A stretch of DNA of 64,000 nucleotides, from assembly GCF_964212655.1 (NCBI RefSeq), contig NZ_OZ156465.1, positions 1,550,001 to 1,614,000 of the forward strand. The letters are read 5' to 3'. A program made the translations under genes and the position numbers. The notes beneath the pieces are model-generated. The model had not been told where the DNA came from. It searched no databases and was given only the letters and a program-made list of their open reading frames with translations. The stretch comes from Candidatus Thiodiazotropha sp. LNASS1 (lineage in GTDB: Bacteria > Pseudomonadota > Gammaproteobacteria > Chromatiales > Chromatiaceae). This document shows, piece by piece, positions 28,253-37,133 of this stretch. The number at the start of each line of letters is the position of its first letter. Positions within the stretch are counted from its first letter, which is position 1.

Positions 28253-29182
28253 ATGAAAAATCTGCCGACTGTAGCAAAAGTCCTGATAACACTTGCAGTA
28301 GTACTCTTCAGTGCCGAAGCCCTGTTGCGTTCAGTTGAAGGCTCCCTGTCCGGTAATATCTCCCATGTTATCGAGATACCTGAACTCTCAGAAAGATTTG
28401 ATCAAACAAACGAGCCTGGCCTGCTCGTTCTTGGAAACTCCTTAACCAATAATGGAATTGATGCCTCTCTATTAAAATCCGGCCTGGAAGCCCAGGGTCT
28501 TGCCTACCCAACCGTCGAGAAGATGGTACCGGATGCAACGACGATTTGGTCCTGGTCGTGCATCCTGCGCAATCGTATCTATGATCTCAAGAACAAGCCG
28601 AATACAGTGTTTATTGGGTTTGCCTGGAACCAGCTTGCAGATCAATCGCGATTACTGCCGACCCAGCTCGGCGGTTTCTTCTGCTCTTACAGTGATTTGA
28701 TGCATTTTACCGAACAGGCGAAAATGGGAAGTGCTGAAATCGGCGAGTTTCTAACTGCCTCGACTTTCCGTCTTTTTACGCATCGTGAAGCCTTTCGCAA
28801 TAGAATGCTGGGCATCCTGATTCCTCACTACATGAGCGCCACGCAGGAGATCAACCGAAGGATGCGAAATGCAGGCAATTCGGCAAGTGGTCCTGATTTG
28901 ACATACTGCGAGCTAAGCCAGGTCATCGAAAAAATGGAATCCTACAATAAGCATGTTGTATTGATGGCCATGCCGATCCGCGAAAACACCTATGAACTTG
29001 ACCCGGAATTACTCAATCTTGTCAAAAGCGAGGGCATTTCCTTACTGGATTATCGAAGCCTGGATTTTATTACAGACAATCTGTTTCTGGATGAAATGCA
29101 TTTGAATGAAAATGGCAGTGCCTTATTGACACAAAAACTCGTTGTCGATTTCGCAAAGGTACACTCAACTTTGCCGCAGTGA
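28253..29182 (+). CDS. SGNH/GDSL-like membrane-anchored protein, partner of the MBOAT gene
   Basis: This 310-residue protein has an N-terminal signal anchor (PTVAKVLITLAVVLFSAEALL). The remainder looks like an SGNH hydrolase or acyltransferase. The block I nucleophile region reads VLGNSLTNNGID, with Ser in GNS in place of GDS. The last block reads DEMHLNENG, where Asp and His would complete the triad. I chose ATG at 28253, since the frame open to 28172 adds residues without any signal logic. It lies 18 bases before an AlgI-like MBOAT gene. Such pairs O-acetylate extracellular polysaccharides: MBOAT carries acetyl across the membrane and SGNH transfers it. The glycan is not identified. Confidence 0.72.
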   Translation: MKNLPTVAKVLITLAVVLFSAEALLRSVEGSLSGNISHVIEIPELSERFDQTNEPGLLVLGNSLTNNGIDASLLKSGLEAQGLAYPTVEKMVPDATTIWSWSCILRNRIYDLKNKPNTVFIGFAWNQLADQSRLLPTQLGGFFCSYSDLMHFTEQAKMGSAEIGEFLTASTFRLFTHREAFRNRMLGILIPHYMSATQEINRRMRNAGNSASGPDLTYCELSQVIEKMESYNKHVVLMAMPIRENTYELDPELLNLVKSEGISLLDYRSLDFITDNLFLDEMHLNENGSALLTQKLVVDFAKVHSTLPQ

Positions 29183-29200
29183 TTAATAAGGCTTCAATGC

Positions 29201-30613
29201 ATGTTATTCAATAGTTATATTTTTTGGGCTTTTTTCGCTACTGTCATATTGATCTATTGGCGCCTTGGGCATCGCGGGCAGAATTTTTTGTTACTCGTCG
29301 CCAGTTATGTATTTTACGGCTACTGGGATTGGCGATTTCTAAGCCTGATCGCATTCTCAACAATCGTTGATTTTATCGTTGCCCAGAAACTGGAAAAGGA
29401 GACGAGACAACCCATACGGCAACGCTGGCTTTTACTTTCGCTATGCAGCAATCTGGGACTACTGGGTTTCTTCAAGTACTTCGGGTTCTTTTCGAAAGAA
29501 TTTGCTGTATTACTCGAATCATTGGGATTCCAGGCATCCATGCCGACTCTGAATATCATTCTTCCAGTCGGCATATCTTTCTATACCTTTCAGACATTGG
29601 CCTATACTATCGATGTCTATCGGGGTAAAACCAAACCGACGAACAATCTGCTGGATTTCGCTGTTTACGTATCGTTCTTTCCCCAATTGGTTGCCGGACC
29701 GATTGAACGCTCCAAGGATCTGTTACCGCAAATCGTAAACCCACGGAGTTTTACAAAAGGAAATTTTTCCGAAGGTCTCTATCACATCCTGATCGGCATG
29801 TTCAAGAAAGTCGTGATTGCCGACAATATGGCCCCGATTGTCAACCAGGTATTTTCCACCCCCGTCAGCGACCTGAACGGCACCGAAATTCTGATTGGCG
29901 TATATGCATTCGCGTTCCAGATCTATGGTGATTTCTCCGGTTATTCGTCTATTGCCCAAGGCATAGCCAAATGGTTGGGGATCAATCTGTCATGGAACTT
30001 CCGCATGCCCTATTTCTCCACAACGCCAAGCGAATTCTGGCGGCGTTGGCATATCACCCTCTCCTCCTGGCTCAGAGACTATCTCTATATAACCTTGGGC
30101 GGTAATCGTCACGGTCACTTCAACACATTCAGGAATCTTGTACTGACAATGTTTCTCGGTGGTTTATGGCATGGAGCCAACTGGACTTTCGCCGTGTGGG
30201 GGCTGGCGCATGGCTTCATTCTGGTTGTTTATCACGCATTGGAAGGTGTAACCAAAAAGATCCTGATTCCCGGCCTTGTCGGCAAGGTTATCGGTGCAAT
30301 TATATTCTTCCACCTGGTATGTATTACATGGCTGTTGTTCCGCGCTGAAAACCTGACTCAGGCGGTATCCATGTTCGCTCAATTGTTCCACAACTTTTCG
30401 ATGACCGAATTCTCTCTCTATTCGCTCGGGATGCTGGGCTTTTTCGCACTGCCGATTGTGATATTGGAATTGGTTATCGAACGCTCCGGCGATATGCTCT
30501 ATGTGTTGCGCACCCACTGGCTGGTGCAGGCGATGATATATAGCTACTTCATCTTTATGCTGATTATATTCCCGCCACTTACACCCCAGGTGTTTATCTA
30601 TTTTCAATTCTAG
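29201..30613 (+). CDS. MBOAT family O-acyltransferase, AlgI-like
   Basis: This 470-residue polytopic membrane protein begins LFNSYIFWAFFATVILIYW, as AlgI-type proteins do. Conserved blocks are SYVFYGYWDWRF, LPVGISFYTFQTLAYTIDVY, FPQLVAGPIERSKDLLPQI and FWRRWHITLSSWLRDYLYI. The catalytic His324 lies in GGLWHGANWTF. It exports acetyl groups for modification of a surface or secreted glycan, together with the SGNH protein just upstream. No alginate or cellulose synthesis genes lie nearby, so the glycan is made elsewhere. The two genes seem to form their own operon. Confidence 0.88.
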   Translation: MLFNSYIFWAFFATVILIYWRLGHRGQNFLLLVASYVFYGYWDWRFLSLIAFSTIVDFIVAQKLEKETRQPIRQRWLLLSLCSNLGLLGFFKYFGFFSKEFAVLLESLGFQASMPTLNIILPVGISFYTFQTLAYTIDVYRGKTKPTNNLLDFAVYVSFFPQLVAGPIERSKDLLPQIVNPRSFTKGNFSEGLYHILIGMFKKVVIADNMAPIVNQVFSTPVSDLNGTEILIGVYAFAFQIYGDFSGYSSIAQGIAKWLGINLSWNFRMPYFSTTPSEFWRRWHITLSSWLRDYLYITLGGNRHGHFNTFRNLVLTMFLGGLWHGANWTFAVWGLAHGFILVVYHALEGVTKKILIPGLVGKVIGAIIFFHLVCITWLLFRAENLTQAVSMFAQLFHNFSMTEFSLYSLGMLGFFALPIVILELVIERSGDMLYVLRTHWLVQAMIYSYFIFMLIIFPPLTPQVFIYFQF

Positions 30614-30715
30614 GAAAACTCTGATTAATTCAGCGTTACCCTATTATTCCTTCAGAAGGATCAGCAAATTCACATACCTGCGAGTATATAAGGCCTCATT
30701 CGGCTAGATGCAGGC

Positions 30716-30758
30716 TAGGGCCTGTCGACAATAATCCGATTAACGATAACAGGCCCTA
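30716..30758. repeat. split copy of the GGGCCTGTTAACAGGCCC palindrome
   Basis: TAGGGCCTGT (30716-30725) and ACAGGCCCTA (30749-30758) are the two arms of the palindrome family, here separated by 23 bases. The right arm overlaps the stop codon of the Nudix gene. The region lies between two convergent genes, so it may also serve as a bidirectional terminator. Confidence 0.65.
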
Positions 30759-31376
30759 AGTCAGCCACTTCTTCCTGATCCTCTCACGGTTCAATGCCAG
30801 CCACTGCAAGGCAATGATAATACTGGTCGAGTTGGCGCGTCCGGTATACAGTTCCGCAGCAGCCTTTTCTGCATCCATCACTACCACGCGGATATCCTCT
30901 CCCTCATGGTCGAGACCATGCACGCCCGCTGCATTGGATGCATCGACCTCACCGCAATAGAGAGATATACGGTCCACGGATATGCCCGGGCTGACCATGA
31001 ATTCACAGATATGCTCGATACGGCCAATCTCGCAATTAGCTTCCTCCAGCGCTTCTCGTCTGGCCACCGACTCATCGCTCTCCCCAGCCGGTGTAAAACC
31101 TCCCACCGTTTCCAGTATCCAGGGTATCTTCTCCTTACCCACCGCGCCGATTCTGAACTGTTCAACAAGCACCACCCGATCCAGATTCGGATCATAGAGC
31201 AGGACCGATACCGCACGCAGCTGTTCGAGCCGTTCACGTATCAGCTCTTCACTCTTACCCCCCAGATAGAGATCGTGCTGCAGACGATAGCGGTTGACCT
31301 TGAGAAATCCCCGATAGACCGGGTCAGACTCGATCAGTTCATATTGGTATTGCATCGAGCATCTACTCTTTATCAT
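30756..31376 (-). CDS. nudF: ADP-ribose pyrophosphatase, NudF-type Nudix hydrolase
   Basis: NudF splits ADP-ribose into AMP and ribose 5-phosphate. The 206 residues match the family layout: YRGFLKVNRYRLQHDLYLGG, a strand block VLVEQFRIGAV, and the Nudix box GGFTPAGESDESVARREALE then EANCEIG. The box normally ends EEXGU; here the Gly position is Asn. SPGISVDRISLYCGEVDAS and the late LDHEGEDIRVVVM support NudF over other Nudix types. No ribosome binding site precedes ATG at 31376; ATG at 31355 (MQYQYELIES) may be the true start. The gene is convergent with the MBOAT gene. Confidence 0.85.
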   Translation of the reverse strand: MIKSRCSMQYQYELIESDPVYRGFLKVNRYRLQHDLYLGGKSEELIRERLEQLRAVSVLLYDPNLDRVVLVEQFRIGAVGKEKIPWILETVGGFTPAGESDESVARREALEEANCEIGRIEHICEFMVSPGISVDRISLYCGEVDASNAAGVHGLDHEGEDIRVVVMDAEKAAAELYTGRANSTSIIIALQWLALNRERIRKKWLT

Positions 31377-31552
31377 GGAATGTTTGTGTAACCGTTAGGA
31401 TTTGGATTGTATCAGCAAATTGCTAAGACAATCCCCTTCAACCACCGCTTGGCGGCTTCTGCATAACTATTGGCGCGATCGGCTAGTGTCTAAACCAACC
31501 CCTGAAACTAACATTTTCATTACATGAACTGATACAAATCTGGAGACGAGAG

Positions 31553-32389
31553 ATGAAAGAAAACACTTCAAAACAACAGGTGGCATTGGTTACCGGTGCA
31601 TCTTCCGGCATGGGCAAGGACTTTGCGCAGGCGCTACTTGCGGAGGGATTGGTGGTCTATACAGTTGCCCGTCGTATCGAGAAAATGGCCAACCTGGAAC
31701 GGCTCGGGGCAATACCGCTGAAGATGGACATAACGGACAGGGAACAGATCGATGCCGTCATTGAAACTATCGAAAAAGACCATGGCGGCATCGATCTGCT
31801 GATCAACAATGCCGGATTCGGCATGTATGGGGCCATGGAAGAGACCAGCATAGACGATGCACGCTACCAATTCGAAGTCAACCTGTTCGGCTTGGCTTAT
31901 CTGACCCAGCGCGTCATACCATCCATGCGGACGAAGGGAAACGGAAAAATCATTAACGTTTCCTCTATCGGCGGCAAAGTCTATACGCCCTTGGGCAGCT
32001 GGTATCACGCCACCAAACACGCCCTCGAGGGCTGGTCGGACTGCCTGCGCCTGGAGTTGCGCCAATTCGGCATCGATGTGGTCATCATCGAGCCGGGCGC
32101 CATTAAAACGGAGTTTGGGGAAGTCATGACCGGACCCATGATAGAGCGATCAGGTCATGGCCCCTATGCCGGCTTGACGGAATCGATCGTCAAGCTGCAA
32201 CGAACCGAATATGAACAGGGAGGCGGATCGGAACCAGGCGTGATTACCAAGCTGGTACTCAAAGCGGTGCGTGCTAAAAAACCGAAAACACGTTATGCAG
32301 CGGGTAAATATGCAGCTACCCTGCTGTTTGTTCGCAAGTGGTTCAGTGACCGCAGTTTCGACAGACTGATCATGTCGATGGTGAAATAG
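31553..32389 (+). CDS. short-chain dehydrogenase/reductase
   Basis: This 278-residue classical SDR has the NAD(P)-binding TGASSGMG, the NNAG motif (LLINNAGFGMYG), the catalytic Ser in INVSSIGG and YxxxK in WYHATKHALEGWS. An Arg pair after the second strand (VARRIEKM) favours NADPH. The C-terminal extension (RAKKPKTRYAAGKYAATLLF) is like that of DltE/YqjQ-type oxidoreductases with unknown substrate. No signal peptide is present. GGAGACGAGAG lies upstream of the ATG. It precedes an AraC regulator and a lipase-like gene; a shared lipid or hydrophobic substrate is possible but unproven. Confidence 0.85.
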   Translation: MKENTSKQQVALVTGASSGMGKDFAQALLAEGLVVYTVARRIEKMANLERLGAIPLKMDITDREQIDAVIETIEKDHGGIDLLINNAGFGMYGAMEETSIDDARYQFEVNLFGLAYLTQRVIPSMRTKGNGKIINVSSIGGKVYTPLGSWYHATKHALEGWSDCLRLELRQFGIDVVIIEPGAIKTEFGEVMTGPMIERSGHGPYAGLTESIVKLQRTEYEQGGGSEPGVITKLVLKAVRAKKPKTRYAAGKYAATLLFVRKWFSDRSFDRLIMSMVK

Positions 32390-32524
32390 TCCACACTTGG
32401 CAGGGTTTGCGCCACTGGCACGATCCGAATAGACAGTGACGCAATTTGCAAGTGTATATTATCCAACCGAGACCTATCATTTAGTTAGACCGGACATGGC
32501 TATTAAACAGGCTGAACAACTAAC

Positions 32525-33517
32525 ATGCGAAAATTCATCATCGACCAAGGCTGGAATGCACTCTTCCATCAACACAATATCGATGCCAAGGAGATACTGA
32601 TCCGGGCAGACTTGCCGCAGGATCTATTTACCCGTATTGACGCATCCCTCTCGACCGCCGAATATTTCCGGCTCTGGGATGCACTGGCAGTCGTGATGCA
32701 AAATCCAACACTTCCAATTCATCTGGTTGAGAGCCTCTCTACTGACTTCTTCAGTCCACCGTTGTTTGCCGCTTACTGCAGCCCCAATCTTAACGTCGCC
32801 CTGGAAAGACTCAGTCACTACAAGCCATTGATCGGCCCCTGCCGCCTGATAATGACCCGCACCAGAAAACAGACTCGTCTCGAGGTGGAATTTCTAGAGA
32901 AAGGTTTGGTTATACCAACTGCCCTGGTCGCATCGGAACTCACATTTTTTGTGCAGTTGGCCCGCATGGCGACACGGGAACATATCAAACCATCGGAGGT
33001 GTTGACACCCATCGAACTGAAACCGAAGCAGGCCTACAACCGGTTCTTCGGCATCATCCCCAAACGCGCCAAAAAAATAGGCCTCAGCTTTCGCGCAACC
33101 GATGCTGAACGCCCCTTCATCAGCGCCAATGAGAAGATGTGGGAATTTTTCGAGTCCGGGCTCAATCAGCGTTTAGCGGATCTCTCGGCAGAGGATGACT
33201 TCACCACTAGGGTACGCAGCCTGTTGTTGGAACTGTTGCCCGCCGGCCAGTCATCCATAGAGGCTGTCAGCGATCGTTTACTGATCAGCAAGCGCACCCT
33301 GCAACGCCGCCTTAATCAGGAGGAGACCAATTTCCAGCAGGTGTTGAATGAGGTACGGGAGGACCTTGCCACCCATTACCTGAAAAATTCCGAACTCACC
33401 CATACCCAGATCTCCTTTCTGCTCGGCTTCAATGATCCCAACTCCTTCTTCCGTGCCTATCACGGGTGGACGGGGACCACACCGGAGAGTGCTCGCAACG
33501 ACCGGCTGCTAAATTAA
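32525..33517 (+). CDS. AraC family regulator with arabinose-binding-like N-domain
   Basis: This 330-residue transcription factor has an N-terminal domain of the OruR/ArgR-like AraC group (Arabinose_bd type, residues about 20-205). The C-terminal AraC DNA-binding domain has two helix-turn-helix units. The first is SIEAVSDRLLISKRTLQRRL, and the second is near HTQISFLLGFNDPNSFFRAY followed by GWTGTTPESARN. The ligand is unknown. It ends 18 bases before the lipase-like gene on the same strand, and follows the SDR gene. It probably controls one or both. Confidence 0.87.
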   Translation: MRKFIIDQGWNALFHQHNIDAKEILIRADLPQDLFTRIDASLSTAEYFRLWDALAVVMQNPTLPIHLVESLSTDFFSPPLFAAYCSPNLNVALERLSHYKPLIGPCRLIMTRTRKQTRLEVEFLEKGLVIPTALVASELTFFVQLARMATREHIKPSEVLTPIELKPKQAYNRFFGIIPKRAKKIGLSFRATDAERPFISANEKMWEFFESGLNQRLADLSAEDDFTTRVRSLLLELLPAGQSSIEAVSDRLLISKRTLQRRLNQEETNFQQVLNEVREDLATHYLKNSELTHTQISFLLGFNDPNSFFRAYHGWTGTTPESARNDRLLN

Positions 33518-33535
33518 TTAAACCGAGACCCTGGG

Positions 33536-34288
33536 ATGATTAAACGTCTACACAAGCCCAATGCATTGCTCCTCATCCTGACCGTTTTACTGATCACCGG
33601 GCTGGGTTGCTCGCTAGCTCCAATTACCGAAGCGGATGCGGATACGCCACAGAATCGAGAAACCGTGGTGGTGCTCCATGGGTTAGGGCGGAGCAAGGCA
33701 GCCATGTGGCTATTGGCTTCCCGTTTGGAAGATGCCGGTTACAATGCAGTTCGTATCGACTACGATTCATTTCGTACCACACCGAACCTGATTGTTGACG
33801 CTGTTACCCAAGATATCGAACGCTGTTGTGAAAACCGTCAGCACCCTATCCATTTCGTCGGACACTCTATGGGCGGGCTGATCATTCGCGCCTATCTGGA
33901 TCGTCAACGACCGGAAAACCTCGGTCGCGTCGTCATGATCGGTACACCCAACCACGGTACAGACTTTGTCGACAAATACCGCCACCGCTGGTGGCTGCAG
34001 ATTGCGGGTGAAGCGGCACTCGCTTTGGGAACAGACTCGGAAAGTTTCCCCAACACGCTACCGAGACCCGACTATCCCCTGGGCGTGATCGCCGGCTACA
34101 GGGAGGGCAGCATGCATGACGATCCGATTGCCGGCCCGGATGACGGATTGGTACCGGTGTATTCCACCCTGATTGAAGGGATGGACGATTTTATCCTCAT
34201 TGAATCGGGACACTCGGCCATGCGGTATGACAAAAACGTTGCCTTGCAAACCATATATTTCCTAAAACACGGACAGTTTGAACGGTAG
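33536..34288 (+). CDS. exported alpha/beta hydrolase, lipase-like
   Basis: This 250-residue alpha/beta hydrolase has an N-terminal signal (ALLLILTVLLITGLGCSLAP). A Cys sits at the end of the hydrophobic run but the lipobox is not canonical, so lipidation is uncertain. The oxyanion region is VVLHGLGRSKAAMW. The nucleophile elbow is FVGHSMGGLI, and PDDGLVPV and ESGHSAMRY supply the likely Asp and His of the triad. GTPNHGTDFVDKY is typical of triacylglycerol-lipase-like EstA proteins. The substrate is unknown. It follows the AraC regulator closely and could be its target. Confidence 0.8.
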   Translation: MIKRLHKPNALLLILTVLLITGLGCSLAPITEADADTPQNRETVVVLHGLGRSKAAMWLLASRLEDAGYNAVRIDYDSFRTTPNLIVDAVTQDIERCCENRQHPIHFVGHSMGGLIIRAYLDRQRPENLGRVVMIGTPNHGTDFVDKYRHRWWLQIAGEAALALGTDSESFPNTLPRPDYPLGVIAGYREGSMHDDPIAGPDDGLVPVYSTLIEGMDDFILIESGHSAMRYDKNVALQTIYFLKHGQFER

Positions 34289-34485
34289 TTCCTGGTGGGC
34301 TTTTGTCTTAGAACCGTTATGCCACGCACTGAAAAATAACAATAGCAGACCTAAGCAGCAAAGCGGCGCAATACCTTATGATTCCTATGTTGATTCAGTA
34401 GAGTGCTTGGTTGAAAAATCAGCGTTAAGAACAATCAGGTCTCTTGACTCGATTAACTACGCATCAGATCAATCGGAGAAACAAC

Positions 34486-34668
34486 ATGAGCGAGGTCCAA
34501 CATTTCACCCATGCACCCGAAACGTTGAAACAGGAGTACGTGAAGTTTTTGGATAAGACCGCTATCGAGATGGGACGCACCAACAGCCCCTCCGACCGGG
34601 TGGACTGGAGCGCCGTCAATGACAAGATGGTCGAGTGGTGGAAGGAGAAGGGTTACGTTTTTCCTTAA
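34486..34668 (+). CDS. small conserved-looking hypothetical protein
   Basis: This 60-residue acidic protein begins MSEVQHFTHAPETLKQEY and ends WWKEKGYVFP. It has no signal or membrane segment. GGAGAA lies seven bases before the ATG at 34486. The protein is Trp- and Lys-rich at its end and probably helical. I do not recognise a family. It has its own upstream gap of nearly 200 bases. Its stop abuts the hoxC stop on the opposite strand with no base between, so the two transcripts overlap. A link to the hydrogenase cluster is not shown. Confidence 0.55.
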   Translation: MSEVQHFTHAPETLKQEYVKFLDKTAIEMGRTNSPSDRVDWSAVNDKMVEWWKEKGYVFP

Positions 34669-36117
34669 CTAGTGCACCGTACAGACCATACAGGGGTCGA
34701 ATGACCTGACGATATGCTGTACAGATACCGGGTCCTTCTCCCCCGGTCTGAGCGGCGCATCCACCAGTGCGAGTTCCAGGACGCCAGGCTGACCCTGGTG
34801 ATCTCGGGGGGAGAAGTTCCAGGTTGTCGGGGCGATAATCTGGTAGTTGAGTATGTGACCGTTTTTAACCTTGATCCAATGTCCCAGGCTACCGCGGGCC
34901 GCCTCCACCAGGCCGTATCCCTGGGCCACCTGCGGGAAGGGTTTGTGATTGCAGAAGGCCTCGCCCGGCTTGAGCTCTCTGACCCAGGTCTCCATAAGCA
35001 TAACCACCCTGGCAATCTCCAGCAGACGTGCGATAACCCGGTTGCGCACATTACCGCCGCTCTCTGCGACCAGCGCTCTGACCAGTGACTGACCGTCCAC
35101 CTGCTGTCGCGCCAAGGCGCCAACCTCGACCACCCGCCCGTCCAGCCTCGGCGCCTTGCACCAGCTATAGGCATTTGCCACATCCGCATCGGGCAAGGTT
35201 ATGCCGTCGAACGGGTGCCTTGGGCTCTTCTGATGCACCATCCAGCTGTGGCTGAGATCTTCGGTGATGAGCGCTGTCTCCAACGGCTGCTCGGCATCAT
35301 CCCAGAGACCTTGACGAAATCTGGGCTCTCCCTGCTGCCGATAGACACCATAGCTCATAAAACGGTCATTACCGCGACCCAGCATGTGGAGGTCGAGCGC
35401 CCTGGCTACTTCGAGAAAACGCCTGAAATCGCTGCTACCTGGATCGTGTGCTTCGATCCATTTATCGAGTGCGGCAATCGAATTCAGGCTTGCGATATTC
35501 TCCAGGCTGTCGCCATAGAGGGTGCTTTCGAGAAAGCGCCGAAAGCCAAACAGGATCGCCTGCAGCCGTGCCCGCTCCTGCATCTCGACGGCCCGGGTGG
35601 TGCCCCCCGGCTGGATGGCCAGGCTGTGCGGCCACTTACCCGCCATCAATCCCATCAGGTGCATGAACTGCGCCCGGGCCGGCAGCATCTCCCTTGCGGC
35701 ACTGCCGCTCTGCGCCCTGAAGCGCGACTCGATCATGGGATACCAGGGCTCGTCGCGATAGGTCTCACGGGCGAAATCGGGCATGAAGAAGAGGTAAAAG
35801 TGGGTCATATGATCGGCCACGTTCTCATTGGCCAGGATCAGGTTGATGGCCAGCTCACCATTCAGCGGTGGCGTCACACCCTGCAGGGCCGCCAGCGCCT
35901 GGGCCGCAGCGACCGATTGGGAGACGGAGCAGATACCGCAGATTCTCGGTGTATAGACCAGGGCATCCCCCGGCTCCTTGCCCTGAAGCATCTGCTCGAA
36001 ACCGCGAAACAGGGACGAGGAGACCCGGGCCGACCTCACCCTCTCCTGCTCAATCTCCAACTCGACTTCCAGATCGCCCTCTACCCGGTTGAAGGGCCCA
36101 ACGATGCGACGGCTCAT
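34669..36117 (-). CDS. hoxC: regulatory [NiFe]-hydrogenase large subunit HoxC
   Basis: HoxC carries the NiFe site of the H2-sensing hydrogenase. The first Cys pair is in PRICGICSVSQS and the second in DPCMVCTVH; FNRVEGDLEVELE marks the family. The protein ends exactly at the His after the second pair, so it lacks the C-terminal peptide that maturation proteases remove from catalytic large subunits. This is the hallmark of group 2b sensors such as HoxC of Ralstonia and HupV of Rhodobacter. It is the last gene of the cluster and overlaps hoxB by four bases (ATGA). It acts with HoxB, HoxJ and HoxA. Confidence 0.92.
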   Translation of the reverse strand: MSRRIVGPFNRVEGDLEVELEIEQERVRSARVSSSLFRGFEQMLQGKEPGDALVYTPRICGICSVSQSVAAAQALAALQGVTPPLNGELAINLILANENVADHMTHFYLFFMPDFARETYRDEPWYPMIESRFRAQSGSAAREMLPARAQFMHLMGLMAGKWPHSLAIQPGGTTRAVEMQERARLQAILFGFRRFLESTLYGDSLENIASLNSIAALDKWIEAHDPGSSDFRRFLEVARALDLHMLGRGNDRFMSYGVYRQQGEPRFRQGLWDDAEQPLETALITEDLSHSWMVHQKSPRHPFDGITLPDADVANAYSWCKAPRLDGRVVEVGALARQQVDGQSLVRALVAESGGNVRNRVIARLLEIARVVMLMETWVRELKPGEAFCNHKPFPQVAQGYGLVEAARGSLGHWIKVKNGHILNYQIIAPTTWNFSPRDHQGQPGVLELALVDAPLRPGEKDPVSVQHIVRSFDPCMVCTVH

Positions 36118-37133
36118 GACTTACTACCCGGTCGCCGCCGGGGTGGCACCCGGATATGATCCGCCACGGCGTTCTCTTTCAAGCGTGTGGGTGTCGCCGC
36201 CTTCGCCAAGGATGCCAGTGCCACGAACCATGCCTTGGGCATATCGGTGGGCAGACCCACCGGGATACCGGCAATCTTCGGTGTTTCGGTGAAGGGGTGG
36301 CCCGGCTCCTCAAAGCCTGGGGCAGTACAGTTGATACAGGCATAGCCGCCACGCAGGCAGGAGCCTTCCCCGTTCCAGAGCCGAGTGTTGCAATCGGCAT
36401 GGGCCTGAGTGCCGAGGCAACCCATGTGCTCCATCATGCAGCCCAGGTCGGATGGCTTTTCCGCGCTCGCCTTGTACTCATAGAACTCGTTTCGTGGACA
36501 GCCGTGGTGGACCAGATGATCGGCATAATTGCGCGGTCTACCCCATTCATCGAGATGCTCCCGCTGCAGTTCACCGGAGGCGATCTGCAACAAGGTCTCG
36601 GTCACCCAGTTGGGATGCACGGGACAACCGGCGATATTGATCACCGGCAAGCCATGCTGCGTCAGGAACTCCTTGCCCAGAAGCCCGCCGATGACCGTTT
36701 CGTCATACTGTAGCCCACAGGATTCACTGGGATTGCCACCGGCGGCCGTGATACCGCCAAAGGCGGCGCAGCTTCCCACTGCGATGACATGACCGGCCAC
36801 AGCGGCAAGCTGCGCCAGCCACTTCATCATCGGTTCTCCCGTACCGGCAAGTCGGTGAAACTTTCCACTACCGTTGGGTCCACACACCACGGAACCCTCA
36901 AGGCAGAGCAAGTCGAGACGTTGCTCGCCAAGAATGATGGTTTCCAGCAGTTCGATGAACTCAGATCCCGAAGCCTCGCTGATGGAGGGATGCCAGAGGA
37001 TATGAATACCGGCACTCTCCAATGCGGTAAACAGGTCCGGCCCCTCTGCACAGAGCATCGAGAGTGAACAACCACCGCAACCGCCTGATTGCAGCCATAG
37101 CAGATTCAGGGGTTGCCTATCCACATCAGCCAT
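36114..37133 (-). CDS. hoxB: regulatory [NiFe]-hydrogenase small subunit HoxB
   Basis: HoxB holds the iron-sulfur clusters of the H2 sensor and passes electrons from HoxC. The proximal cluster cysteines appear in SGGCGGCSLSML, VGSCAAFGG and AGCPVHPNWV. Further cluster ligands lie in HHGCPRNEFYEYK, SDLGCMMEHMGCLG and GGYACINCTAPGFEEP. There is no twin-arginine signal peptide, so the protein stays in the cytoplasm, as sensor hydrogenases do. A C-terminal tail of about 50 residues (after TETPKIAGIPVGLP) matches the extension that docks the kinase in Ralstonia. It overlaps hoxJ by eight bases upstream and hoxC by four downstream. Confidence 0.92.
   Translation of the reverse strand: MADVDRQPLNLLWLQSGGCGGCSLSMLCAEGPDLFTALESAGIHILWHPSISEASGSEFIELLETIILGEQRLDLLCLEGSVVCGPNGSGKFHRLAGTGEPMMKWLAQLAAVAGHVIAVGSCAAFGGITAAGGNPSESCGLQYDETVIGGLLGKEFLTQHGLPVINIAGCPVHPNWVTETLLQIASGELQREHLDEWGRPRNYADHLVHHGCPRNEFYEYKASAEKPSDLGCMMEHMGCLGTQAHADCNTRLWNGEGSCLRGGYACINCTAPGFEEPGHPFTETPKIAGIPVGLPTDMPKAWFVALASLAKAATPTRLKENAVADHIRVPPRRRPGSKS

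Noticed and set aside
35215-36159. 314-codon frame opposite hoxC
   Set aside because: Antisense shadow; hoxC motifs are intact on the minus strand.
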